Of a stretch of DNA of 54,547 nt, positions 13,076 through 24,835 are shown piece after piece. The notes beneath the pieces were generated by a model. It was not told the origin of the DNA. It worked only from the letters and a program-made list of their open reading frames with translations, and did no database searches. The DNA comes from Temnopleurus reevesii (taxonomy: Eukaryota > Echinodermata > Echinoidea > Temnopleuroida > Temnopleuridae). The translations under genes were made by a program, and so were the position numbers. Position 1 is the stretch's first letter; the number at the start of each line of letters is the position of its first letter. The DNA lies in assembly GCA_036244855.1 (NCBI GenBank), contig BQKZ01000592.1, positions 95,261 to 149,807 on the forward strand, read 5' to 3'.

Positions 13076-14454
13076 CTATATATATATTACCCTCTTCTGA
13101 CTTTCCTCAATCCATAATAGATGGATGCAAATATGTCAAATCTAGATAGAAATAGCTAATGTAAACAAAAATGCTCTTTTGTATATACAGATGAGTCTCT
13201 GCTCTCTAATGGAGATATGAACTTAGTGCATGGCTCTTTGACTATCATTGCAATGCATCACTAGCCAATGAAATAAAACGTTACTCTATTATAGAAATAT
13301 ATGAAAATTGGATTTCTTGTCAGCAAATTGATATTGAAAGGGGTCACCTTTACAACTGTGTTCCCCATCCCCTCATTTAAATCATTTAGTAACATGCCTT
13401 GGGGTGCATGTACATTAAATTCATATCACTTTTTAAGCAGACAAGCATATCATGACATGAAACATGTTTGCGTTACCATGCAATGTTTCCTTTATGAAGT
13501 AATCCAGATGCTCTTATCTGTTTGAGGGTTAGTACAGTGACACTGCGGAATCATGCAAAGAAAGATATTTCAAGATAGCTAATTGCAGAAGTTGCATTTG
13601 TTATCTGTGAATGTGTCTTTTAGGTGTATAGTCACTGCATACATACCTTGATAAGCATTTGATTTTACTTAGTACATCTATCTTAAGAATATAGAGACAA
13701 GGATAATAAGAGCACTGTTTTACCTCACTGCTTATATTTAGATTTGACATTTATCTGTCCATTATGACTAAAGGAATATCAGAGGTTCTGTTGTATACAT
13801 GAAATGGAAACTTTTCAACCCATTTCCATTGATCATAACATTTTCAATGAACATTTCATTTGTGTGCATTGCAGCTTTAATTATTGGTGAAAAATATATC
13901 AATCTGTTGTAAATGAAATTTTACATTGCTAGTTCCATTTTAAAGTTTTCCTTACAATAGCAGAAATGCCTCTGGGATGATGTATGAATATAGAATTAAA
14001 CTGTCAATCACCAAACATCCGACTCCAATATTTTCTTACGAGAGAGAAAATGTATGGTTATATTATTATCATGCTCTCCATCATTTGAAAATCTAGTTGG
14101 TTTAGCCCTTTTTTTCATTTACAATTTAATTTTTATCCTCTTGTATATTCTTGAAGATTGGCATCACAGTAATAGTAAGCTTTTATAAAGTTCAAGTCAG
14201 AATTATAATGGTACCTGTTATCCCTATAAAGCTAAGAACAGTTGGATCATGGTTGGATCATTGGGCCACATTTATTGTTCTGAGCTTTATAGTAACAGCA
14301 GGTCACCAAAGAATTCTAACTTGTGATGTAACAGGGGCCTGTAAAGTAAAAGAGATATGATTAACTGTACATCAAGTGTATCTTTATGTTACATGTTTTT
14401 GTCATAGACTTACGATTTATCGTAAATTGAATTGCATCTTTTATGTAAAAAGTC

Positions 14455-14630
14455 CCAGGGCGGTGTTCCACCAAGTTACGAAAGACTTGAAGAACGACTT
14501 TACACACGACTGTATCATTTCGTGTGCTGAATGATCGAGGATCTAATACATATTACACTGGTTAACGTACCCCAGTCTTTCTTTAAGTTGTGTGTAACTT
14601 TAAGAAAGATTTGATGAAACACCTCCCAGG
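14455..14630. mobile_element. GTGTTTCACCAAGT-family MITE, copy 1
   Basis: Left end CCAGGGCGGTGTTCCACCAA and inverted right end CCTGGGAGGTGTTTCATCAA form terminal repeats that extend about 35 bases. Absent at the matching point of copy B. Confidence 0.78.
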
Positions 14631-14763
14631 ATTGTGTTTTTTAAGGCCGTGTGTAGATCTACAATATTTGATAACTCCTGGAATGGAATCGCAACGAAGA
14701 AAGGATCACCAGTCATTTGTACAGTCATGTGTAGATATACGCACAGCTTTATGCAACACAACC
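14630..14763. mobile_element. Foldback element with GTAGATCTACGCAC-type ends
   Basis: GCCGTGTGTAGATCTACAAT near the left and GTAGATATACGCACAGC near the right are inverted relatives. Related to the element at 16394-16556 in copy B. Confidence 0.6.
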
Positions 14764-14936
14764 CATGGCGGTGTTTCACCAAATCATTCTTTAATGTACA
14801 CACGACTTTAAGAAAGACTGGAGTACGTTTACGAGTCTAAAATGCATTAGATTCTCAGTCATTCAGAACAATAACTGAGATCAGTCATGTATAAAGTTGC
14901 ACCTAAAGTCCTTTGTAACTAGGTGAAACGTTACCC
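14764..14936. mobile_element. GTGTTTCACCAAGT-family MITE, copy 2
   Basis: Left end ATGGCGGTGTTTCACCAAAT and right end ACTAGGTGAAACGTTACCCT are inverted relatives of each other and of the copies at 14455 and 32280. It abuts the preceding element. Confidence 0.72.
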
Positions 14937-15681
14937 TGGTCTGTATTACTAGGTTCGAGGATGATGATCTGCTCCTTGAAACATGTTTTACATTCCAATA
15001 CCCTCCTTATCCATCCATCACTCATAAAAGTAATTAGTCATGTCTAGCTGTCATTCTAGTGGGTCGTCACTTGACGCTAGGGATGTTCACACAACAGTGA
15101 ATTGCTGTGAATCCTAGCATCAATGTTCAAACATCATCAGATCGCAATATTTTAGATGTGACTGTGCAATGAATCATAGAAATTTCAACAGAGAAAGAAA
15201 AATGAAAGAATGAGAACTATTATCTCATATGGAATCGAATTTGTTGTCACAGTATATTTTGACTTAGAAGTGAACGGAAATGAAGGACTATGAATTTTAC
15301 ACTGGTTTGGATTTCATTACATTATTCATTATCCCAATCTGTACTTAAAACTTTAGCCTCCTTTAAATACCTTTTTTTACCAGCTCGCTCTCTGTGTGGT
15401 CTTTCTTTCACTATGGTAAATCTTTCTATTTCTTTGTCTTCCCTTTTGTTTTTTGTTTTCTAACTTCTTTATCTGTCTGACTTGCAGTTTTCTCTTGATT
15501 ACATCATCTCCTCCCATTTTCTTTCAATTTTTTCCTCTTTTTTCAAAAATTTTCTTTTCCCCTCTCTCATGCTTTCACACTCTTTATCTCTATTTTTCTC
15601 TTGATTTTTTCCGTCCAATTTTCCCATCTTCCTGCCACTTTCTGTAATGGATCTCTTCCCCTCTCTCATACTTTCTTACAN

Positions 15682-18128
15682 ACAAGGATAATAAGAGCAC
15701 TGTTTTACCTCACTGCTTATATTTAGATTTGACATTTATCTGTCCATTATGACTAAAGGAATATCAGAGGTTCTGTTGTATACATGAAATGGAACCTTTT
15801 CAACCCATTTCAATTGATCATAACATTGTCAATTAACATTATATTTATGTGCTTTGCAGCTTTAATGTTTGCAAATAAAAACAATCTATTGTAAATGAAA
15901 ATTTACATTGCTATTTCCCTTTCAAAGTTGTTCTAAAAATAGCAGAAATGCCTCAAGGATGATGCATGACTATAGAAATTCAACTGCAAATTACCAAACA
16001 GCTGAACCAAATAGAGGACGTAATGTTTATTGTTATCATGCTCTCTATCATGAGAAAATGTATGTGTTTCAACTCTTTGTTCATTCACACTTGAATTTCT
16101 ATCCTTTGTATATCCGGAAGGATGCGATCTCAGCAGTAGTAGGCTTTTATGAAGTCCAAGTCAAAAATAGTTATCCCTATAAAGCTAAGAACAGTGGAAT
16201 AATAGAGCATTTAGCCACATCGATTTTCTGAGCTTTATGGTGACAGTGCAGTTTCAGAGAATTTTAGCTAATGCTGTACCAGGGGCCTGTAACATAAAAG
16301 AGATATGATTAACTGGAAATCAATTGTCTCTATGCTAAATTTTTTGCCATAGACTTTCGTTTGAGTTTGATTGTATCTTTTATGTTATAGGCCCATGGTT
16401 GTGTTTCATAAAGCTGTTCGTAGATCTACGCACGGCTGTAGGAACAACTGGTGATCATTTCTCGCATTCAATGATAACTCTTGGTGCTGAATCGCACTGA
16501 ATAAAGGGTCACCAGTCGATTGTACACTCATGCGTAGATCTAGGTACAGCTCAGTGTTCAGAGGTTTGAGGATGATGACCTGCTCCTTAAAGCATGTTTT
16601 ACATTCCAATACCCTCCTTATCCATCCATCACTCATAAAAGTAATTAGTCATGTCTAGCTGTCATTCTAGCGGGTCGTCACTTGACGCTGGGGATGTTCA
16701 CAGCAGCGCATTGCTGTGATCCTAACATCGATGTTCAATTATTACCATCCAGATCACAGTATATATATGTATATGAGTTAAATTTCTACCAATTCCACGG
16801 CCTTGAATTTGCTAAAATGTTTGAAAATGTGTAAATTTGATCTCTCTAACTTGTCAGTAGGCCCGAGATGACTAAAGTTGATGTGCAACAAAATATTGGC
16901 TTCTACTACAGTGTTCCCATTATTGTGTCGAATCATATTTTAAAACATCAATATTGAGATTTCAGTAATCTGTGACTGTCCTGTTGACATGATTTAAAGG
17001 TGAAATGGATTGTGATCCAAATCACAGGTTTGAAATATCATGATGGGGTTTTTTTTGGGGGGGGGGAGCGGGGGTTTGTTTGGTTTTTTTTTTTGTTTTT
17101 TTACTATTGTGTGAATGGTAAAGTGAATTTGAGAGTTGATGCAGTTAATCCCACAATTCACCTCACCAAAGGAGTTTATTTAGTGTTAATGATAATTAAA
17201 CGTAACTGCGTCTCGAGGAGAATTCCAACACAACTCCAGTGAGGTATCTGTTTGTATCCTAGCTGGTTCCACCCCAAGATACTATAACTTGCTCCCATAA
17301 GGAGACGAACCTGCATTGGGTCTATGGACCTGCAAAGACCACATAATACGATCAATATGGCAATAGTGATCCTTTGATTTCATTGTGGAAACACTCTACT
17401 GTAAATGATCTTTATCATTGTTCTCATTTAAAAAAAAAAAAATTCTAAAAATATCGCTTCTCAGTGGTCCATGATATGAATGAACTTTCAACACAAATCT
17501 TCATGATATGGTGAAGTTAACCACAAAATTTGTATAAATATAATTGGAGAAGACGCATCATACCCTTATGCTCTACCAACTATTTACACAAGATTAGATG
17601 AGACCGCGTAATGAATCATGTGAAATGCAAAGAAGAGAGAAAAAGGAAAGAATCAAAACTACTGTTTCATATAGAATCCAGTTTGCTTTCAAGGTATCTT
17701 ATAACTTGATAGTGAACGGAAATGGAGGATTATGAATTTCAAATTGGTTTAGATTTCATTTCATTATTCATGATCCCAGCCTGCACTCGAAAGTTTTGCC
17801 CCCTTTTTCTACCTTTTCAAACCAATGCACTCTCTTTTGTTCTATCTTCATGTTCCCTTTTCCTATTTTGATTCCTACATTATTCTCTGTCTCTCCATCT
17901 CTCCATCTCTCTCTCTTCTCCAATGTCCTTTCATCACTTTCTGGATTATCTTTTTGTCTATCGTCTCTCTTGCGTCATCTCTTTCTCTCCCTCCCACCCC
18001 TTCTCTCTACCCCTCTTCATCTGTCTGTGTCTTTACCCATCGCTTTCTTTCTCTTTTCTACCATATGTTGTCTATATATTTTTACCTATTTACCTCCCCC
18101 CCCCCCTGTCTCTATTTCTCTCTCTTGT
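15682..18128 (+). repeat. Duplicated block, copy B (probable allele 2)
   Basis: Homologous to copy A over 15682-16740 (to 13697-15165) and 17610-17830 (to 15175-15390). It has an extra ~850 bases at 16745-17600 and fewer MITE insertions. It is bounded by a single N at 15681 and a 218-base N run, as expected for a separate contig placed by scaffolding. Confidence 0.88.
16394..16556. mobile_element. Foldback element in copy B (GTAGATCTACGCAC ends)
   Basis: GTTCGTAGATCTACGCACGG at the left and ATGCGTAGATCTAGGTACAG at the right form an imperfect inverted repeat. The interior has TGGTGATC...GGGTCACCAGTCG, also seen at 32390. Confidence 0.65.
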
Positions 18129-18346
18129 NNNNNNNNNNNNNNNNNNNNNNNNNNNNNNNNNNNNNNNNNNNNNNNNNNNNNNNNNNNNNNNNNNNNNNNN
18201 NNNNNNNNNNNNNNNNNNNNNNNNNNNNNNNNNNNNNNNNNNNNNNNNNNNNNNNNNNNNNNNNNNNNNNNNNNNNNNNNNNNNNNNNNNNNNNNNNNNN
18301 NNNNNNNNNNNNNNNNNNNNNNNNNNNNNNNNNNNNNNNNNNNNNN
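18129..18346. other. Assembly gap (218 N)
   Basis: Run of undetermined bases. Open frames drawn across it are artefacts. Isolated N bases also occur at 15681, 44182 and 50893. Confidence 0.99.
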
Positions 18347-19269
18347 CTTTCTATTTCTTTGTCTTCCCTTTTGTTTTTTGTTTTCTAACTTCTTTATCTG
18401 TCTGACTTGCAGTTTTCTCTTGATTACATCATCTCCTCCCATTTTCTTTCAATTTTTTCCTCTTTTTTCAAAAATTTTCTTTTCCCCTCTCTCATGCTTT
18501 CACACTCTTTATCTCTATTTTTCTCTTGATTTTTTTCGTCCAATTTTCCCATCTTCCTGCCACTTTCTGTAATGGATCTCTTCCCCTCTCTCATACTTTC
18601 TTACATTCTATCTCAATTTTCCTCTCTGCTCTCCAAGCCCTTTTATCCTGTTGTTTTCAACATTCTGCATCTTACCTTGACTTTCACAGAATCAGCCTGT
18701 CCCTGGGGGATTTCTCTGAGAAAACCTAGAAAATGGAAATTCTCGGAATACATCTCCTTTCTTATTAACGAGTCAGATCTCATCACCAAATACATCCCAA
18801 AGTTCATGGATATTGCTGAATTCATCTGTTGAGCTGTGGAATTATGAAAGAGCTCCCTCTTTGTTGAGGGTTAGGTTAGGGTGTGTCCAAATAACAAGAT
18901 TAGTTAGAGTCAGTCCGGGCTTATTGGCTTGAATATTCCGAGAAATGTTGCTGGCAAATTGCTTCTGACTCAATTTACAGGCAGGTTGTTAGATATATTT
19001 GACCATCTGGTTCTTTCATTACTTACCGGTTACTATTTCTTACCTCAATATACATCTTTCTCATTTTTGCCCCTTCTCTCACTCTAGCACTCTCATCTGA
19101 TTTAATATTTACACTTCCATAACACTTGTGCATTACTTTTGTTTTCTTCTTTTAATGTTTAATTACCTTTTGAAATAAGCGTAACGTTAATGCACTGTTT
19201 GTGATTATGAAATAATGATAGAATAATAGAAAGAAAAGAAGAGGGAGGAGGAACAGAAGGTTTCCTTTT

Positions 19270-19788
19270 CCTGTTTCAAAATAGATTTAGGTTCTGTCTT
19301 CTTAAGATATGAACATAGAGCATATATAAATCTTCCACATTGATGTGGGGGAAAAGGAACTGAAGTAGAAGAATGAGGATGGGCACAATGATGGTAGCTA
19401 GAAGAAAGAGAAAGAGGAGGAGGAGAAGAAGACAAAGATGGAGGAGGAAGAGGAGAGTTGATAGAAAAAAATTCTTTCCCATTTTCAAAATCCATTTATG
19501 AGCTGTCTTCTTTAGATATGAACTCATAGCATATATAAGTCTGTCTGGAGAAAAAGAACTAGGGATGATGAAGACGTAGGTGAATGAGAAGCATAGAAGA
19601 TGCTAGAATTAAAAGATAAGATGGGAATAGGAGGAGGGGGATGAGAAGGAAAAAAAAAGAAGAAGAAAGATGATGAAATAGAGGACAAGGAAAAAGAACA
19701 AGGGGAGAGAAGGATAAAGGAGGAAGAAGAGGAGGAAGAAGAAGGGGAAGAAGGAAAAAAAGAAGATGACGACGAGGAAGAAGAAGAA

Positions 19789-19837
<49 letters not shown>

Positions 19838-19940
19838 AGAAAGGGGTGGCTTATCCATCATGTGAAAATAGTACTGCTTTCTACAGTGGCTATGAACATA
19901 TAGCACATAGAAATATTCTACATCTGAGAACGAATGAATG
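19270..19940. repeat. Three diverged tandem units separated by purine-rich DNA
   Basis: Related cores lie at about 19275-19340, 19484-19545 and 19855-19925: TTCAAAAT...CTGTCTTCTT(A/T)AGATATGAAC...AGCATATATAA(A/G)TCT, the third being the most changed. GAA-rich spacers follow each. Confidence 0.65.
19791..19840. repeat. (GAAA)n microsatellite
   Basis: About twelve GAAA tetramers after a GAA run. Confidence 0.95.
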
Positions 19941-20069
19941 AGAAAATGATGAGATGATTACATGTGGCATACAATCAAGGAAAAGGCTGTGTAGAAAATG
20001 GAAAGGAATAAGAAGATACACAGGAACAGGGGATGACAAGTAATGAGAACGAAGATGAGGAGAAGAAGC

Positions 20070-20272
20070 ATAGCTGCCAACTGTTACTAATTTTTTAAGT
20101 AATTATTACTAATTTGGGGCGTAAATATGTAATGTTTTGTGTCAAATTCACAAGAGATTACAAATTTTGACAACATAAGTACCATACATTTTAATGTATA
20201 ATATGTAAAGATTTCTAATTCGTGAGAGGATTATTACTAATTTCCACTGTCTCATGTTGGTAGTTGTGAAGA
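20070..20272. mobile_element. Possible foldback element (GCTGCCAACTGTTACTAATT ends)
   Basis: AGCTGCCAACTGTTACTAAT at the left faces ATTACTAATTTCCACTGTCT and TTGGTAG at the right, an interrupted inverted repeat. AT-rich interior. Weak case. Confidence 0.4.
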
Positions 20273-20365
20273 AGTAGGAGTGGGAGGAGGAAGGAGGAGG
20301 AAGATGGTGGAAGTGAAATGAGGTTAAGGATGCAGAAGATGGAAATGAGGAAGAAAAGGGGAGAT

Positions 20366-20556
20366 GTGGGTTATTTTTCTAGAAGGCTGTGCAGTTGATT
20401 GGCATGTGCCAATCAGAATCATTATTTTATTCATTTTATTTTATTCATCTTGTCAAAAAATGCAGAGGCTGCATGAGTGAAAATGGTTGTTTCATGTTAC
20501 TACTGATTTGCAGATGATTTGTCATTAAGTGCAACTTTCTAGCAACATTCCCGATA
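20366..20556. mobile_element. GGGGTGTTGC-family MITE, diverged copy
   Basis: The right end AACTTTCTAGCAACATTCCC and the interior GTGCCAATCAGAATCATT match other family members. The left end is decayed. Confidence 0.6.
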
Positions 20557-20679
20557 GAGGTGTTTGAAAATAGATCTGCCTATGACCATTAAACATAATT
20601 ATCTTCAATAAGTTGCATTTTTAATGCTTTAGAAAATGAAAAAAAGAAAAGAAGAATGATAAAATCAGATGATTGAGCG

Positions 20680-20765
20680 AAGCGGCTACTGTCAAACTTG
20701 TCTTAGCCGCCACCTGTCTATAGCGGACGCCTATTTACAGTGGCCACACAAATAGGTTCCCTCCA
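20680..20765. mobile_element. Fragment of the CAAACCTGTCTATAGTGGCC-family element
   Basis: GTCAAACTTGTCTTAGCCGC and CACCTGTCTATAGCGGACGC resemble the ends of the element pair at 41143-41487. Confidence 0.55.
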
Positions 20766-21224
20766 GATGAAAATGTGCTCTACAGAACATATCACCTGTC
20801 TATATTGCCCATTTTGTATGTTTCCGTGAATTAGGTATAACTTTTCTTGTGTGAAAGTAGCTCTGCTGTGTATAGATCTGATATCTAATACAGATATGAA
20901 CGTAGTGCGTATAATAAGGTTGGGGTATTTTGAAGACTTGTATGATTTATGTATCATAAATGCATCTTGCATGAATGATAGACACTATGAATAATTCATT
21001 TGTGATGATGGATATCTTCACTGTATTAATTGCCACACTTCTTTAAATATTATGTCAAGGGGTGAGAAAGAAGAGATATAGGTTTTCGTGGAAATAGAGA
21101 TATGCATTTAGTTCAGTTAGAGCAGGCATGCAAGGTAATCTTTATGAATGAGGTTTGTTTATTTCATTCCTTTTTCTTCCCTCATTTCCCAGTGCCTGTT
21201 TTTTTTGTCCCTCCCCCTTTTTAT

Positions 21225-21282
21225 TTTTATTTTGTAAAGCGATGTGATACATATTTATGTAAGCGCGCTATATAAATGCCAA

Positions 21283-21313
<31 letters not shown>
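21225..21313 (+). mobile_element. SINE 3' tail with (TTA)n
   Basis: AAGCGCGCTATATAAATGCC followed by about nine TTA triplets, the tail type of tRNA-derived SINEs in this window. Confidence 0.65.
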
Positions 21314-21729
21314 TTACTCTTTTTCTCTATGATTGCTGAGATTTTCTCTCATAATTTCATTATCTTACTATTGAGGACTGTTTACCCTGCACTCTCTCTC
21401 TCTCTATCTATCTTCCTATCTATCTCCTCTTCCTCCTCCTCCACCATATTCTTTTTCTTTTTTCTCTCTCTCTCTCTTTGCCCTCTCACATGCACCACTC
21501 GCCTCACACACACTATTGCTATCGATGCACATGTACAAACCACATATGTTCTATCTGTTGCTTGCTCTTTCTCTCACTATATCTATCTTTCCTACTTCTC
21601 ACTCACTTTCTCTTTCTTCCTCTTTCTTTTCCCTTACTCATTTATACGCACCATTATCACCACACACAAACTTTCTCTATTGATACACATACACAGGCAT
21701 ACAAAAGACATAATTTATATTTGTTGCTT

Positions 21730-21762
<33 letters not shown>
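21730..21762. repeat. (CT)n microsatellite
   Basis: About 16 CT dinucleotides within a C/T-rich stretch (21380-21790) that produces spurious open frames. Confidence 0.95.
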
Positions 21763-21763
<1 letters not shown>

Positions 21764-22195
21764 ACTCACTCTCTCCTTTATTTATGTTATTCTCCTCCCA
21801 CTTTGTTAATCCTATAATTTCCATCCATCAAAAGCAACCATCATCCACATCAGTATATAAACTTCAACAAAAGGCCCGAAGGTTAATCATTTCATCTAGT
21901 AACTATGTCAGTCGTGACGTCATCAATGTAGACTATATTTATTTATGTGTGGGTTTGACAGGTTGCGATGCTGGCCAAACAGATATATTGTCCCTATCAA
22001 ACTCAATTTGTCCGTCTCAATCACTGCTCTTTCAACGTCTTTTCAACCAAGACCATTAGCCATATTTCATTCATATCCTGTCTACAATGATTTCATTCAC
22101 CTTTGCACAGAGTAAAGGCTTCAAAGACCCAAATGTTTTTTTTTCCTATTTCCCTTTTAGAAGATTGGTGTATATTTATCATATCATTGAAGTAT

Positions 22196-22500
22196 CATGG
22201 TGGAGTGGTTTTGACTCTTATCTTTGAACCAGAGAGTCATTGGTTCAATTCCACCAGTGGCATTGATTTACTCATGCAAGAAATTCTTGCACATTGTGCT
22301 GCACTTAACTAAGGTGAGGTAGATGGGTATTGCAGGGAGAAATTCCTTTGCATGTGAGACATCATAGTTGCTGCAAGCTTAAAGCCGGGTAATAATTAAT
22401 GAAAACTTTCAGCGCCATGAGCACCAATAAAATGCACCTGTGCCTTATACAAGTATCAACCATTGTTATTATTGTATTATATAATAATAATAATAATATA
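22196..22500 (+). mobile_element. tRNA-derived SINE (degenerate)
   Basis: A tRNA-like head has a B-box-like GGTTCAATTCC at 22242-22252. The body contains CACATTGTGCTGCACTTAAC, AAAGCCGGGTAATAAT and CAGCGCCATGAGCAC, shared in outline with the SINE at 28968, and a TTATTATT tail follows. The A box is poorly kept, so transcription by RNA polymerase III is doubtful. At the tail a reversed SINE-tail fragment (22490-22550, ending TATAGCGCTAAAAACAGAG) is joined. Confidence 0.7.
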
Positions 22501-22817
22501 GATTATTTCTATAGCGCTAAAAACAGAGAGTACCATAGCACTTTACAATTATGAGAATAGCATGTATTTCTACAAGGCTGCAATGTCATTTTCATGAAAG
22601 GTGCTATGATTAAGGCATTGTATCATTATTAAATTAGCTTTTCCTCAAGGTCTAGCACAGCAGATCTGATTGATTAATTTACTTTAATATATTTAAATTT
22701 GACACTCCCAAGCATTGAACAATGATTACAAATCCTTTTATGAAACAGGTTTGAGGCCATTGATTGTGTTGTGTACAATTGCCATATTGGGTGTCACCCT
22801 CTTAATAACATTGATTC

Positions 22818-22982
22818 CAGAGATGCCGACCATTTCGCAACATGCATGGGGTCAAAATTAAATGTGAATAATGCAACAGCTGAATGAAAGTGGGAGTATG
22901 ATAGCAGTTCATTTGTGATGGAGGCCTTGAATTTATATGAAATAAAAACCTCTCGCCTATTCTGGAATAGTTGATGTCTCTG
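22818..22982. mobile_element. MITE-like foldback element, GATGCCAACC family, copy 2
   Basis: Left end CAGAGATGCCGACCATTTCG and inverted right end CAGAGACATCAACTATTCCA. The interior is shared with 1318-1492. Confidence 0.65.
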
Positions 22983-23281
22983 TGGTTCTATTTTGTGGAG
23001 GGGTGTTCTCCCCTCTCTGTTTACCAATTATGTCACAAAACCCAAATAGCATATCATGGTGATTTGCTGTAATTACATTGTAATATTTCTTTATTACATT
23101 ATCATTCTTTATTCACCTCCATAAGACGTCATGAGATCAGAATGGTCTATTTATGTCTCTTTTCACATGCTCTGTTGCTAAGCAAAATTCCATGCTATCA
23201 ATAATGATGTCAATTCAAATTCCAAACTTTGTAACGTTACCTCTCATGCTCCTAATTCTAACACTGTGATTATGACAGACA

Positions 23282-23461
23282 TAGGGGGTGTTGCTCAAAA
23301 GTTGCAATTAATCGCAAGTTGCAGTTGATCGGAAAGTGCCAATCAAAACCATTGTTTCATGCACGTCTTGTTAGATGCGCATACCGTGCTCGAATGAAAA
23401 TTTGCGTTACAATCTTCAAAGTTGCAGTTGATTTGCAGTTGATTTTGAGCAACACCCCCTA
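23282..23461. mobile_element. GGGGTGTTGC-family MITE, best-preserved copy
   Basis: Perfect 19-bp terminal inverted repeats TAGGGGGTGTTGCTCAAAA, of which the outermost TA is the likely target-site duplication. Subterminal GTTGCAATTAATCGCAAGTTGC motifs are echoed in inverted form at the right. 180 bp, non-coding. The TA target suggests mobilisation by a Tc1/mariner-type or similar transposase not present here. Confidence 0.88.
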
Positions 23462-24299
23462 GATAATTAATGTACTAAACCATAGTTCATTAGATTTTCT
23501 GAATGCAGGAGAACACGCATATTTCCTGGCTGGAGATTTTTTTAAAGTCATTCCTTGACTTTCTAGTATAAGTGACATTTCTATTACCTAAAGAATCCCT
23601 AATTGGGACACATATATTTGCCAAAACTGTTTATCAGTTTTATACAATGCTAATAATGTCAATTCAAAATATGCACTGGAAGTGGATGTTCCAAACTCAA
23701 ACTGTTTGTCATTTATATAGTATTTTTATATCTGACGATATGTGATAAGGAGCATTCCGACTCATTCATCATGCATATAGAGTGTAATAATGATGTAACT
23801 GAATAGGAGGGTGGGTCAAAATAGCCAAATATTTCAATTAGATTTCAATCAGACATTTTATTAAAGATAAGTTGAGTCAGCTAGCCCTTAAGCTATTGAT
23901 CTCTGAAAAAATTCATGAGTCATTTTTCTTCCATCACGTTTCCTTCATCAGATTTTTCATTTTCAATTACATTTTTCACAATAAAAAAATAAATAAATCT
24001 TGCAGCAAGTCGCACCACAGGATGCAGTGCATGGAATGTTGCATTGATCAGTAGACAGCTTCTTCTGTCATTGCCTTGCGATTCATTCGCTTTCAGTGGA
24101 AACATCATGATAAACAGCTTGATACTTCTGTCGTTTCTAATTAGCCCAGGTTTGATTCACACAGCGGTTTAAGGTCAATACGGAGTGCATCAGTATGGTC
24201 GTTTGGAAGCGATCTTTACGCAATAACTCACTGGTGAGTTGACTAATGCCGGAAGGTGAATGGTTCCGTAATTAGTGCATTGTATGCCAGCTGGATGCC

Positions 24300-24825
24300 T
24301 CAAGGTCTTTTCTTACCTTTTCTCTTTCTTTTTCTTTTTCTTTTTCTCTTTTTCCTACTCTTAAATTGCTTTTTTTCATCTCTTACATTTTGTCTTTCTC
24401 TTATTCTTTCACTCTTTGTTTCCTCTTTCTTTTTTTATCTTGCTATACCTCTTTCTCTCTCAATCTTACTTTTTATCTTCATCCTTCCATTTGTATTTAT
24501 ATCCCGTGCACTATTGTTTCTCTTTCTACTTTTCTCTGTTTTTGTCTCTTCTCTCTTTCATTTTTGCCTTTTCTCTTTTTTCTTTTCTATGGTCTTCTAA
24601 CTCTATTTTTCCTCTTTCTTTGTGTCTTTGTCATTCACTGTTCTTTACATTGTCTGATAAACATACATTGATGCAGTCAACACTGCATCTTCTTTTTTAG
24701 TTTCTTTCTTTCTCTTTCTCTCTCTCTCTCACTCTTTATCTCTTTCTATCTCTCTCTCCTCTCTCTCTCTCTCTCACTCTCTCTCTCTTTCCATCTCCCT
24801 CCAAATCTCTTACTCCATTTCCCCT
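24300..24825 (+). repeat. Pyrimidine-rich tract
   Basis: CTTTTT- and CT-rich DNA for over 500 bases, with (CT)n runs at 24717-24792. Overlapping Phe/Leu/Ser-rich open frames are artefacts. Confidence 0.85.
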
Positions 24826-24835
24826 CTAGAACGTC

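Larger units (their letters stand above)
1..13696. other. Gene-free repeat-rich block
   Basis: No protein or RNA gene was recognised. The long open frames at 731-1279, 2569-2988, 4111-4383 and 12493-13149 translate simple-sequence DNA (poly-Ser/Leu/Phe or Arg/Glu/Gly). Separately listed items are microsatellites, MITE copies, a SINE tail and a diverged tandem repeat. The segment 2440-2580 is richer in GC than its surroundings and contains TGACGTGACG, a CRE-like half site. Confidence 0.7.
13697..15680 (+). repeat. Duplicated block, copy A (probable allele 1)
   Basis: Starts with 113 bases identical to 15682-15794. It then runs parallel to copy B with many substitutions and indels, and ends with 259 bases (15422-15680) that match 18347-18605 with one difference. 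No gene lies inside. It carries three MITE-like segments between 14455 and 14936. Confidence 0.9.
18606..24290. other. Gene-free block with purine tracts, MITEs and SINEs
   Basis: No gene recognised. 19205-20360 is dominated by GA/GAA-rich DNA. A perfect CRE palindrome TGACGTCA is at 21915-21922, but no gene is adjacent. Listed repeats account for most of the structure. Confidence 0.65.

Noticed and set aside
12493..13149. 218-residue open frame
   Set aside because: Mostly Ser/Pro/Leu/Phe from a C/T-rich tract, overlapped by two other open frames of the same kind. No domain.
17796..18572. 258-residue open frame
   Set aside because: Runs through the 218-N gap and pyrimidine tracts on both sides; an artefact.
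19205..19906. Minus-strand open frames of 83-115 residues
   Set aside because: Translations of GAA/GAAA repeats giving poly-Leu/Ser/Phe.
21915..21922. Perfect CRE palindrome TGACGTCA
   Set aside because: Expected by chance about once in this length of DNA, and no promoter or gene lies nearby.
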